Shown: positions 1 through 5,795, counted from the stretch's first letter. The stretch is DNA of 6,170 nucleotides from an uncultured Eubacteriales bacterium (GCA_900550065.1 URQR01000125.1:1-6170), one strand, 5' to 3'. Numbers and translations are program-made. The notes: generated by a model not told the origin, from the letters alone.

Positions 1-597
1 CCGCTCCTTTGCCCGCTCAAATGTATCCTCAAGCCCTAAAAGCAACATTGCCGATCCGACCGACCCGGCACAGACCGCCGTCCAGTTGTTTTTCGGCCAC
101 GACAGATTTTGCTCCATATAAGGGGCAATGATCCTTCTTTTGATTTCCCGATACACCCGCTCGCGCACAAGCGGTGCGAGCCGCTCGCCAAGCAGGGCGT
201 AGACCTCGCTTAGCGCAAACGCCGTCTCCGCGGCAAACAAATCGACTGTCAGCATATGCTCGTCCATGTCCGCCTGCTCCCTGCCGCGTACATGCGCCGG
301 AAGCGCCCATGTAAACTCGTCGCAAATTGCCCACAAAATATCTTCCAGCCCCAAAAGCCACTTTTCTTCCTCTGCGCTAAGTACCATAGCGGTAAAAACG
401 TTTAGCCGCCGCCTATGCTCGGTATATATCGCCTCGTATGCCGTGCGGTTTCCTGTTCTCCAGAAGCTTATATACTGCGCGTACGGCAGCGATTCGACCG
501 GCGTATCTAAATACGTCTTCGCAGCCGCACGAATCGGCTTTAATAATTTTTCGCTATGCGCATTGGATGGAATTTTAGACACAAAAGGATGCTTCAT
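1..597 (-). CDS. Heparinase II/III-like protein, N-terminal part (runs off left edge)
   Basis: Starting at 597 there is an uninterrupted frame of 199 codons to the window edge, beginning MKHPFVSKIP and preceded by AGGAGG (613-608) 10 nt upstream. The visible part is helix-rich and carries stretches typical of the alpha/alpha-toroid domain of heparinase II/III-like polysaccharide lyases: 'CDEFTWALPAHVRG' (about residues 91-104), 'VDLFAAETAFALSEVYALLG' (about 116-135) and 'PKNNWTAVCAGSVGSAMLLL' (about 169-188). In this family the toroid precedes a beta-sandwich domain, which would lie outside the window. The family cleaves uronic-acid-containing polysaccharides by beta-elimination; the actual substrate cannot be read here, and the catalytic residues cannot be assigned from the fragment. 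No signal peptide is visible, so a cytoplasmic location is likely. The gene is divergent from the ABC transporter operon. Family assignment is from recognised motifs, not from a search. Confidence 0.8.
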   Translation of the reverse strand, partial: MKHPFVSKIPSNAHSEKLLKPIRAAAKTYLDTPVESLPYAQYISFWRTGNRTAYEAIYTEHRRRLNVFTAMVLSAEEEKWLLGLEDILWAICDEFTWALPAHVRGREQADMDEHMLTVDLFAAETAFALSEVYALLGERLAPLVRERVYREIKRRIIAPYMEQNLSWPKNNWTAVCAGSVGSAMLLLGLEDTFERAKER

Positions 598-607
598 TTT
601 TGATTTG

Positions 608-613
608 CCTCCT
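608..613 (-). promoter_or_regulatory. Ribosome binding site of the heparinase-like gene
   Basis: A perfect AGGAGG lies 10 nt before the ATG at 597. It fixes the start and supports the minus-strand reading over the plus-strand frames that cross the same DNA. Confidence 0.75.
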
Positions 614-626
614 TAATTTTTTCCTA

Positions 627-655
627 ATTATATCAAAATATTGGGTTAAAAGCAA
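627..655 (-). promoter_or_regulatory. Promoter of the heparinase-like gene
   Basis: Read on the minus strand, TTGCTT (655-650) is followed after 17 bp by TATAAT (632-627). The TG of an extended -10 (TGATATAAT) is also present. Transcription would start near 620, giving a leader of about 20 nt that contains the AGGAGG site. Confidence 0.65.
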
Positions 656-693
656 ACGCAATTCTCTTATTATTTGTGATTTTATTGACAAAT

Positions 694-722
694 TGTTACA
701 CGATATTATTGCGATTGTAACA
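694..722. promoter_or_regulatory. Inverted repeat, candidate operator in the divergent intergenic region
   Basis: TGTTACA (694-700) and TGTAACA (716-722) are exact reverse complements with a 15-bp spacer, so their centres are 22 bp apart (about two helical turns). The site lies upstream of both divergent promoters and close to the -35 of the ABC promoter, where a dimeric regulator could affect both. No regulator gene is visible in the window. Only the symmetry is seen; the function is inferred. Confidence 0.4.
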
Positions 723-731
723 GTTTTGAAA

Positions 732-760
732 TGGAAATTATTTTATATTTATTGTATAAT
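732..760 (+). promoter_or_regulatory. Promoter of the ABC transporter operon
   Basis: TGGAAA (732-737) is followed after 17 bp by a perfect TATAAT (755-760), which predicts a start near 767 and a leader of about 82 nt. The -35 is weak (the consensus would be TTGACA), which fits a promoter needing an activator or one kept low. Confidence 0.6.
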
Positions 761-768
761 TTTTTTTC

Positions 769-803
769 ATACCCTTCTCCTCGCCGTCCGGGAGCAAGGG
801 TAT
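769..803 (+). other. Stem-loop at the 5' end of the ABC operon mRNA
   Basis: ATACCCTT (769-776) pairs exactly with AAGGGTAT (796-803), and TCC/GGA extends the stem after a small bulge. Given the predicted start near 767, this hairpin would cap the very 5' end of the mRNA, as seen for stabilising leader hairpins. No U-run follows on the plus strand, so it is not an intrinsic terminator. Role inferred. Confidence 0.45.
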
Positions 804-848
804 TTGTATCTCATACACCATGTTTCATAACGTAAAAGGGGGGATACG

Positions 849-2522
849 ATGGGTACACCATTGCAAGAAAAGAAACAAAAACCAGGAATTACAGCACAGT
901 TTATGCGGCTCTATCATTTTTTAGAGCATGCACCCGCGTTTCGGTTTCTGGCCACAACCACATTCCTTATCACGCTGCTTTACTCTCTGCTCCGAATCTT
1001 TGAACCGGAGCTCCTGCGCCGCGGCGTTGACGCAATCGAGTATGGGAATGCAGAAGCGCTGATGCAGACCGGCGTCTGGGAACTGATTTTTGGGGTCACC
1101 TTCTGCGCGGCAACAGCTCTTGTATACGCATTCGAAATCTACTCGACCACAAAAATGCTCGAAGGACTACAGGTCAAGCTGTTCGACAAGGTGCTTTCCT
1201 TGCGCAAAGCCGCGCTTGAAAAGTTCCCGTCCGGCAGTATTATTTCAAACATCGTCAATAATTTAGAGGAGATTGTAAACGAGGGATTCATGTACGGCGT
1301 AGTCGATATGCTGCGCGGCATCTGCTTCGTCGCCGTCTGCGTCGTATATATGGCAATTGTCGACTGGCGGTTATGTATCGCAATTGTTATTTACGATTTC
1401 ATGCTCCGCTATCTGTGCGAATACTTTGGCAAGAAGCTGCAAAAGGTGTCTGAGCGGCTTGTCGCGGTCATCAAGGGCAACAACAGCTTTATTATCGAAT
1501 TGCTCAATAACATGATTACAATTCGTTCCTTCCACCGCGAATCCTTTTTCAGCCGCCTGCTGCACGCAAAAGAAAAGGAAACGCAGAAAGCAAGCGTACA
1601 GCGCGCCGCGTGGCGGCTTGTTTTACAGGAAATGATTTGGATGGGGATGAAGGTCGGCGAATATCTCGTTATTTATGGCATCGGTGGTGTGCTGGTCTAC
1701 ATGGGAACGGGCAGTATTGCCACAGTGACTGCGTTTGTATCGACCTCCATGCTTCTGATTGATGGAATCAATTTTCTCATTTGGGGGTATTCGGGGCTGA
1801 AACAGTCTCTGCCGGCAATCGACAGTATTGAAGAAATCATGAATCATAAGGACATTGAACCGGATGTGGCAGAACCGCTGCCCGAATCAAGCGCAGACCT
1901 TATCTGCGAACATCTGAGTTTTTCGTTTGGGGCGCGCAAAATCCTCGACGACGTTAGCTTTACGATTCATCCCGGCGAAAAGGTGCTCATCAAGGGCGAA
2001 AATGGCTCCGGAAAGTCGACGCTTTTGAGCCTGATAGCGGGTCTGTACCAGCCGGATTCGGGTAAAATCGTGTATGGCGGGCGGGACGTAGCCAGCGCGG
2101 GTCTCAATACCTTTTGTCAAACGTACCGCTACATATCACAGACCAGCAATATATTAGAGGGGAATGTTTATGAGAATTTGTCGTTTCGTTACGGCGAATC
2201 AAACATCCATTGCGACGAGGTACTATGCCAATTACGGCTGGAGCATATCAAAGATTCACAGCCAAAACAACTCTCAGAAGGGGAAAAACAGCGTCTAAAC
2301 ATCGGGCGCGCGCTGTACCGTAAAACCGGAGCGCATCTAATTCTGGGGGATGAAATTTTTGCAAATGTGGATAAGGAAAATGCAGTGCGGATTGCCGCGC
2401 TGCTATGGGAGGAATTTGCAGGAAAAACAGTATTATTTGTCTGCCATGAAATGATAGCGTTTCCCTTCGACCGAGTATTGCTCGTCGAAAATGGAACCGT
2501 GAAGGAGGTGGCGAACGTATGA
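849..2522 (+). CDS. ABC transporter half-exporter, permease/ATPase subunit A
   Basis: A 557-aa half transporter with an N-terminal membrane domain fused to an ATPase. About six hydrophobic segments are visible (roughly residues 34-50, 77-98, 151-171, 174-190, 264-285 and 291-311). The ATPase has Walker A GENGSGKST (383-391), Q-loop Gln431, a divergent signature LSEGE (475-479, usually LSGGQ), Walker B with Asp501 and catalytic Glu502 in 'LILGDEIFA', D-loop-like ANVD (505-508) and switch His533. Phe360 is the likely A-loop aromatic. There is no N-terminal peptidase domain. The start is supported by a G-rich site (AAAAGGGGGG, 834-843) 5 nt before the ATG. Its stop overlaps the start of the next gene by ATGA, indicating translational coupling and a heterodimer. 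Exporter architecture is clear; the cargo (drug, lipid or peptide) cannot be told from sequence. Confidence 0.93.
   Translation: MGTPLQEKKQKPGITAQFMRLYHFLEHAPAFRFLATTTFLITLLYSLLRIFEPELLRRGVDAIEYGNAEALMQTGVWELIFGVTFCAATALVYAFEIYSTTKMLEGLQVKLFDKVLSLRKAALEKFPSGSIISNIVNNLEEIVNEGFMYGVVDMLRGICFVAVCVVYMAIVDWRLCIAIVIYDFMLRYLCEYFGKKLQKVSERLVAVIKGNNSFIIELLNNMITIRSFHRESFFSRLLHAKEKETQKASVQRAAWRLVLQEMIWMGMKVGEYLVIYGIGGVLVYMGTGSIATVTAFVSTSMLLIDGINFLIWGYSGLKQSLPAIDSIEEIMNHKDIEPDVAEPLPESSADLICEHLSFSFGARKILDDVSFTIHPGEKVLIKGENGSGKSTLLSLIAGLYQPDSGKIVYGGRDVASAGLNTFCQTYRYISQTSNILEGNVYENLSFRYGESNIHCDEVLCQLRLEHIKDSQPKQLSEGEKQRLNIGRALYRKTGAHLILGDEIFANVDKENAVRIAALLWEEFAGKTVLFVCHEMIAFPFDRVLLVENGTVKEVANV
2502..2510 (+). 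promoter_or_regulatory. Ribosome binding site of ABC subunit B, inside subunit A
   Basis: AAGGAGGTG lies in the last codons of the upstream gene, 8 nt before the ATG at 2519. With the ATGA stop/start overlap (2519-2522) it fixes the second start and supports coupled, near-equimolar synthesis. Confidence 0.85.
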
Positions 2523-4138
2523 AATTCCGTGACAACAAGCTGCTTAAGCATTTTGTATGGAAAAATATCTGGTGGGTTTTGCTCATATTTGGATTGATTA
2601 TTCTTGCGAATTGCTGCCGTGTTTGGGCCGCGGCTCGGGTAGAGACCATCGTAGATATGCTGTCGGCGCGCAGCCAGCCGCTTTCTGTTGTGCTGGGCTT
2701 CATCCTGCTTTCCGCTCTGATTATGTTCGCCTATTACGCCGGGCGGTACGTTTATCAAATGATTGGAAAATATTTAACTTTTAAGCTTGCAACTGTAACG
2801 CGTGTCAAGCTGACAGAGCATTTGGCAAAAATACCATTTCGCAAATATGAAGAATTTGTCGTAGGCGACGTACAGTCTATTATCCGTAACGATGTCACGG
2901 CCGCAACAGAAATTATGGGCATGATGACCATGCTTGTAGCAAATTTATTTCTTTTGCTGGTTACGGGCGGCTATATGGTCTATATCAATCCAAAAGCGGG
3001 GATCATTGTTGTTTCCGTTTCAATTGTGGTTTCTGTTATAAATCAGCTTCTGCTTCGTATCGGCAAACGCTATCTTGCAAAAATGCGCGACGCGATTGGC
3101 GATATGAGCGGCGTGATTGAAACAAGCGTACGCGGAATGGACACGGTAAAAACGTACGGTGCACAGGAGTATGCACAAAGCTTTTTTATGAAGCATAAAC
3201 GTGTATACAATAAAAATAGCTACCGTTGGGCAGCCTTTTATGCGGCGCGGGAAACAATCGTCACGATTATCCGGATTGGCGGTATGTTTACTGCGATGCT
3301 CTATCTTGGCTTTATGGGAATTCAGGGCGAAATGAGCCTTGGACAGGTATTCGTATTCATAACGCTGCTGCGCGATTTTATCATGCCGCTGGAGGTATCG
3401 CTCAGATATGCAGTAAGTATTGCAGTGTCCTCCGTCTCGTGGGGTCGAATCCGCAAGGTGCTTGACCTGCGACAAGACCCACATGTAAAACAGGCGGAGC
3501 CTTATCCTGCACTTGATACAGCACAGGTTCGCAATATTTGCTTTTCATACGATGGGAAACAAAATATTTTAAACGATTTTTCTATTCACCTGCAAAAGGG
3601 AAAGTCCCACGTTCTGCGCGGGGAAAGCGGATGCGGAAAGTCGACCTTTCTAAAAATTATGACAGGTCTTTACGAGCCGGATAGCGGCGGATTTTATGTG
3701 AACGATATGCCTGCTGAAAAACCGCGCTTAATTAGCAGTACTGTTTTCGTCGCAGCTAACAACCCGCTCTTTTCTATGAGCCTCTACGATAATATTACGC
3801 TTGGTAATGTATCTGTTACAAAAGAGCAGTGTATGGCTCTGGCGGATGATTTAGGGATTGGAGAATGGATTCGCTCCCTGCCGAGTGGGCTCGACACGAT
3901 GGTGACGGAAAACGGCAATAACCTGTCGGGCGGACAGCGGCAGATGATTAACAATATGCGCGCACTTTTGTCCGATGCAGCAATTGTAATCTTCGATGAG
4001 CCAACCTCGGCACTCGATAAGGAAAAGGAAGCATTGTTTTCCGCAGCAGTCGACCGAATTAAGGGGCAGCGGCTTGTGCTAATCACCTCACATCGGGGCG
4101 ATGTAATCAGTAGCTGCGATCAGGTATTTAGTTTTTAA
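2519..4138 (+). CDS. ABC transporter half-exporter, permease/ATPase subunit B
   Basis: A 539-aa partner of the preceding gene with the same layout: membrane domain (segments about 17-36, 56-75, 132-155, 159-178, 246-268 and 274-296), then an ATPase. Visible motifs are A-loop Tyr344, Walker A GESGCGKST (368-376), canonical signature LSGGQ (469-473), Walker B 'IVIFDEPTSALD' with Asp493 and Glu494, D-loop SALD (497-500) and switch His524. The Q-loop looks changed: in 'VFVAANNPLFSMSL' (about 409-422) Ala413 stands where Gln is expected. The C-terminus is short, ending 'CDQVFSF' only 15 residues after the switch His, so it lacks the usual tail. With subunit A it should form one consensus ATP site (A's Walker motifs with B's LSGGQ) and one degenerate site. 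Substrate unknown. Confidence 0.93.
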   Translation: MKFRDNKLLKHFVWKNIWWVLLIFGLIILANCCRVWAAARVETIVDMLSARSQPLSVVLGFILLSALIMFAYYAGRYVYQMIGKYLTFKLATVTRVKLTEHLAKIPFRKYEEFVVGDVQSIIRNDVTAATEIMGMMTMLVANLFLLLVTGGYMVYINPKAGIIVVSVSIVVSVINQLLLRIGKRYLAKMRDAIGDMSGVIETSVRGMDTVKTYGAQEYAQSFFMKHKRVYNKNSYRWAAFYAARETIVTIIRIGGMFTAMLYLGFMGIQGEMSLGQVFVFITLLRDFIMPLEVSLRYAVSIAVSSVSWGRIRKVLDLRQDPHVKQAEPYPALDTAQVRNICFSYDGKQNILNDFSIHLQKGKSHVLRGESGCGKSTFLKIMTGLYEPDSGGFYVNDMPAEKPRLISSTVFVAANNPLFSMSLYDNITLGNVSVTKEQCMALADDLGIGEWIRSLPSGLDTMVTENGNNLSGGQRQMINNMRALLSDAAIVIFDEPTSALDKEKEALFSAAVDRIKGQRLVLITSHRGDVISSCDQVFSF

Positions 4139-4146
4139 AAGTTGTT

Positions 4147-4177
4147 AAAAAATCCCGCTAAATGCGGGATTTTTTTA
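4147..4177 (+). terminator. Intrinsic terminator of the ABC operon
   Basis: ATCCCGC (4152-4158) and GCGGGAT (4164-4170) form a 7-bp stem with a 5-nt loop, followed by a T-run to 4176. An A-run precedes the stem, so it could also stop leftward transcription. It starts 9 nt after the stop codon at 4138. Confidence 0.92.
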
Positions 4178-4276
4178 TTCAAACACTATTATTGACTTTT
4201 TTAGAAATCTAAAAAAAGCATTGACATTGTTTTGTATATTGTACATATATTTTATAGCTCAATTATCCCCCCAAAC
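4178..4276. other. AT-rich spacer with an inverted repeat and a weak promoter-like site
   Basis: This spacer separates the chromosomal operon from the phage-type genes. CTTTTTTAGA (4196-4205) and TCTAAAAAAAG (4208-4218) form an inverted repeat. TTGACA (4221-4226) is followed by CATATA after 17 bp or TATATT after 19 bp. A plus-strand transcript from here would run only into the antisense of the lysis genes, so a real promoter is doubtful. This gap is also where a prophage boundary could lie, but without the other end no attachment core can be defined. No gene is seen. Confidence 0.3.
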
Positions 4277-4301
4277 AAAAAAAGCCGGGGCGTCCCCCGG
4301 C
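4277..4301 (-). terminator. Intrinsic terminator of the lysis genes
   Basis: Read leftward, GCCGGGG and CCCCGGC (positions 4301-4295 and 4290-4284) form a 7-bp GC-only stem with a 4-nt loop, followed by seven T (4283-4277). It marks the end of the minus-strand transcript carrying the endolysin. It faces the ABC operon terminator, as expected for convergent transcription units. Confidence 0.92.
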
Positions 4302-4320
4302 AAATTAAGTCCCCGCAGTT

Positions 4321-4419
4321 TTATACCTTCCCTGATCGTGGGAGAATTACTCCTGCGGGAATATTAGGCAGCCCCGCCATTGCAAACTCAATCCAATACC
4401 GTACCACAAACTCCCACAT
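4321..4419 (-). CDS. 32-aa ORF after the endolysin, possible holin-like remnant
   Basis: The frame begins MWEFVVRYWIEFAMAGL and ends TAA at 4321. GGGAGGGG (4433-4426), in the last codons of the endolysin, is 6 nt upstream of the ATG (the TAG stop and one AAG codon lie between), so translational coupling is plausible. The aromatic, hydrophobic N-terminus recalls the first helix of small phage holins, but the rest (PNIPAGVIL..) does not continue as one and the terminator follows at 4301. It could be a decayed holin, a small real gene, or chance. The frame is the same as the endolysin's, so read-through of the TAG would append it to the endolysin. Confidence 0.4.
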   Translation of the reverse strand: MWEFVVRYWIEFAMAGLPNIPAGVILPRSGKV

Positions 4420-4422
4420 CTT

Positions 4423-5061
4423 CTACCCCTCCCACATGCCACAATTATTAATTCTCCGATTCTCGTTCGTCCCAACAATTTCCACCCCGTTATGCAAGAT
4501 AAAGCTCCCGCCGCCGTCCAATTTGATTGCGTCCGTTATCCCCAACGCCCGCAAAATCCAAAACATACTCTCATACCCGCACTTCGCCGCAACGTACACA
4601 GGAATACCGCCGCGCAGCCCTAAAAATCCATGCCACGTCTCGTACAGCTCGCTGCCGTCGTAGCCCTCCGCCCTGATTTCGTCCATCGTCACCTGCCGGC
4701 CGCCGCGCGCAATCGGAATCCCGCTAATTGCTGCCCGCAAGTCAAGTATTGTCGAAAGGTCGTCCGTCCGCACCATCCCACAGCCGCCCGCGTTCGTCGT
4801 GTAGATGGTCGTCAGCTTCTTTTTCGCTACATTAATCCAGTCCGCATTGTCCTTACTCTGACTGAAAATCCAGCCGCTGTCGGCTAAATTGCCAATCGGA
4901 ATTGTGCTCCCGTCCGCATTTTTTGCAAAAAATCCCGCGTTGAAGTAGTTCGGCACGCCAACATCGCGCTTCGGGCAGTCGAAGATGTGGAACCCCAGCG
5001 AAAGCGGGTTGTCGATGGTTTGGACGTAAACCTCATCTAATTTTTGCACTGTGAGTGGCAT
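4423..5061 (-). CDS. Predicted internal translation product: stand-alone phosphodiester glycosidase domain
   Basis: Within the endolysin gene, Met174 (ATG at 5061) begins MPLTVQKLDEVYV exactly where the second domain starts. It is preceded by AAAGGAGG with an 8-nt spacer (in the codons for LKEENI), a site stronger than needed by chance. Initiation there would give a 212-aa protein holding the whole NAGPA-like domain. Internal in-frame starts are known in several endolysins of Gram-positive phages, usually releasing a wall-binding domain; here the released part looks like an enzyme. Alternatively it is the trace of two formerly separate genes that fused. Expression is inferred. Confidence 0.5.
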   Translation of the reverse strand: MPLTVQKLDEVYVQTIDNPLSLGFHIFDCPKRDVGVPNYFNAGFFAKNADGSTIPIGNLADSGWIFSQSKDNADWINVAKKKLTTIYTTNAGGCGMVRTDDLSTILDLRAAISGIPIARGGRQVTMDEIRAEGYDGSELYETWHGFLGLRGGIPVYVAAKCGYESMFWILRALGITDAIKLDGGGSFILHNGVEIVGTNENRRINNCGMWEG

Positions 5062-5580
5062 GATATTTTCCTCCTTTAAACTATTTTTAAACGCTTCCCA
5101 CGCGTCCGTATCGAGCACGAACGGCGCAGGACAGCACTTGTGCGTCACGTCGTAGTGACGAAGAACATTCGGTGCATCAATATTGTATTCGCGCATGAGC
5201 GCACGCGTTAACTCCGCCGCTTTTTGAACAGTGGCACTGTCAAAATACCAGTCTCCATGACTGTCTTTATGACAGCACAGCTCAATTCCAATCGCGTTGT
5301 CGTTGCGGCACTCCGGGTGATAATACCTGCCGCCCGGGTCGTGTCCGCAGTGCCACGCACAGTCTTTCGGGGCGACGCTTTGATACACCGCGCCGCCCTC
5401 GCTTGCGTGGCCCACGTAAAAGTGCGCGCTTGCGCCGACGTTTGATGAGCCGTAATATTTTACGTTTGCGAGTGCGCTGCCTGTTGCGCCGACGTAGTGG
5501 ATGACAATGTACTTTATCGTGTCGCGCCGCCCTCGCCGGTAGTTGCGCGCGTCACACGGGTAGGATTTATTGATGAACAT
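4423..5580 (-). CDS. Phage-type endolysin: N-acetylmuramoyl-L-alanine amidase fused to a phosphodiester glycosidase domain
   Basis: A 385-aa protein with two predicted enzymatic domains. Residues about 18-160 are an amidase_2/PGRP domain that would cut between MurNAc and L-Ala in peptidoglycan. Likely zinc ligands are His28 ('VIHYVG'), His142 ('RHYDVT') and Cys150 ('KCCPAP'). The His142-Lys148-Cys150 spacing equals His122-Lys128-Cys130 of T7 lysozyme. Residues about 178-385 resemble the NAGPA/DUF2233 phosphodiester glycosidase family, with 'YFNAGFF' (212-218), 'GLRGGIPVYVAA' (321-332) and 'LDGGGS' (354-359). The start at 5580 is chosen because AGGAGGGG (5592-5585) precedes it. Extension upstream to 5697 would cross a terminator and add a sequence unlike the family. 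No signal peptide is present, so release would need a holin, and none is clearly visible. A second start lies at residue 174. Confidence 0.9.
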   Translation of the reverse strand: MFINKSYPCDARNYRRGRRDTIKYIVIHYVGATGSALANVKYYGSSNVGASAHFYVGHASEGGAVYQSVAPKDCAWHCGHDPGGRYYHPECRNDNAIGIELCCHKDSHGDWYFDSATVQKAAELTRALMREYNIDAPNVLRHYDVTHKCCPAPFVLDTDAWEAFKNSLKEENIMPLTVQKLDEVYVQTIDNPLSLGFHIFDCPKRDVGVPNYFNAGFFAKNADGSTIPIGNLADSGWIFSQSKDNADWINVAKKKLTTIYTTNAGGCGMVRTDDLSTILDLRAAISGIPIARGGRQVTMDEIRAEGYDGSELYETWHGFLGLRGGIPVYVAAKCGYESMFWILRALGITDAIKLDGGGSFILHNGVEIVGTNENRRINNCGMWEG

Positions 5581-5584
5581 TGTA

Positions 5585-5592
5585 CCCCTCCT
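5585..5592 (-). promoter_or_regulatory. Ribosome binding site that fixes the endolysin start
   Basis: AGGAGGGG (5592-5585) ends 4 nt before the ATG at 5580. It comes only three bases after the U-run of the terminator at 5596-5625. Confidence 0.85.
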
Positions 5593-5595
5593 ATC

Positions 5596-5625
5596 AAAAA
5601 AGCACACCGATACTATCAGTGTGCT
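5596..5625 (-). terminator. Intrinsic terminator in the endolysin leader (possible attenuator)
   Basis: AGCACAC (5601-5607) pairs with GTGTGCT (5619-5625), and GAT/ATC (5609-5611/5615-5617) extends the stem. The pair at 5608/5618 is a G-U wobble only on the minus-strand RNA (C-A mismatch on the plus strand), so the 11-bp stem favours leftward transcription. A run of U (5601-5596) follows directly. It lies 15 nt before the endolysin ATG. It may end leftward transcripts from the antisense promoter, or act as a regulated read-through point. Confidence 0.8.
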
Positions 5626-5653
5626 TGACGAAATATGTAGTTTATTGTATAAT
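5625..5653 (+). promoter_or_regulatory. Promoter of the small hydrophobic peptide (toxin-like) mRNA
   Basis: TTGACG (5625-5630), an exact 17-bp spacer and TATAAT (5648-5653) predict a start near 5660. It is one base from full consensus. It faces away from the endolysin and reads only the small ORF at 5724. Confidence 0.85.
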
Positions 5654-5694
5654 GCGTTTAAGCAGATACAGAGGTTTTGTATAAGGACGGTTGG

Positions 5695-5717
5695 CACTCC
5701 CTTTTAGAGAGGGGGTG
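5695..5717 (+). promoter_or_regulatory. Hairpin sequestering the Shine-Dalgarno sequence of the small peptide
   Basis: CACTCCCTTT (5695-5704) pairs with AGAGGGGGTG (5708-5717), a 10-bp stem with a 3-nt loop that buries the AGAGGGGG ribosome binding site. Two of the pairs (5698/5714 and 5703/5709) are G-U wobbles only on the plus-strand RNA and would be A-C mismatches on the other strand, so the structure belongs to the peptide mRNA. Occlusion of the ribosome binding site is a common trait of type I toxin mRNAs. Confidence 0.7.
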
Positions 5718-5723
5718 ATGCGA

Positions 5724-5795
5724 ATGAAATACATACTAAAGATTATTTTCTTTGTAATTGTATTCCTACTCGCTTTTGCTATAAAAGCAAACTAG
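5724..5795 (+). CDS. 23-aa hydrophobic peptide, candidate type I toxin
   Basis: The frame encodes MKYILKIIFFVIVFLL followed by AFAIKAN and a TAG stop. It has a charged start (Lys2, Lys6), one hydrophobic stretch (about residues 7-20) and Lys21 near the end, as expected for a single short membrane helix. AGAGGGGG (5708-5715) lies 8 nt upstream; an in-frame ATG at 5718 would add only Met-Arg and is too close to that site. The gene has its own near-consensus promoter, an occluded ribosome binding site, and a stop codon inside the terminator stem. It is opposed by a convergent RNA. Size and layout match membrane-acting type I toxins, but it does not resemble the Fst, TxpA/Bsr, Hok or Ldr sequences I know. 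Ibs peptides have a similar size and hydrophobicity, without evident homology. Toxicity is inferred. Confidence 0.65.
   Translation: MKYILKIIFFVIVFLLAFAIKAN

Noticed and set aside
29..616. Other frames over the heparinase-like gene (minus 29-361 and plus 266-616)
   Set aside because: Low-complexity Arg/Ala/Gly or Ser-rich translations without ribosome binding sites. The 597-1 minus frame has AGGAGG and recognisable family motifs over the same DNA.
685..690. TTGACA as the -35 of the ABC operon promoter
   Set aside because: No acceptable -10 lies 16-18 bp downstream (position 708 begins ATTGCG). The pair TGGAAA/TATAAT at 732-760 fits better.
769..803. Intrinsic terminator before the ABC operon
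   Set aside because: On the plus strand the T-run lies before the hairpin and no U-run follows it, so it looks like a leader stem-loop.
600..830. Plus-strand ORF of 76 codons in the divergent intergenic region
   Set aside because: It has no ribosome binding site, covers both promoters and the inverted repeat, and its hydrophobic composition simply reflects AT-rich DNA.
4232..4663. Plus-strand ORF of 143 codons opposite the endolysin 3' end
   Set aside because: It runs across the minus-strand terminator stem and the endolysin coding region, is Pro/Ser-rich, and has no ribosome binding site.
5581..5697. Upstream extension of the endolysin to a start at 5697 (39 extra residues)
   Set aside because: It crosses a strong minus-strand terminator, overlaps the opposing promoter, lacks a Shine-Dalgarno sequence and does not resemble the start of amidases. 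The ATG at 5580 has AGGAGGGG at the right distance.
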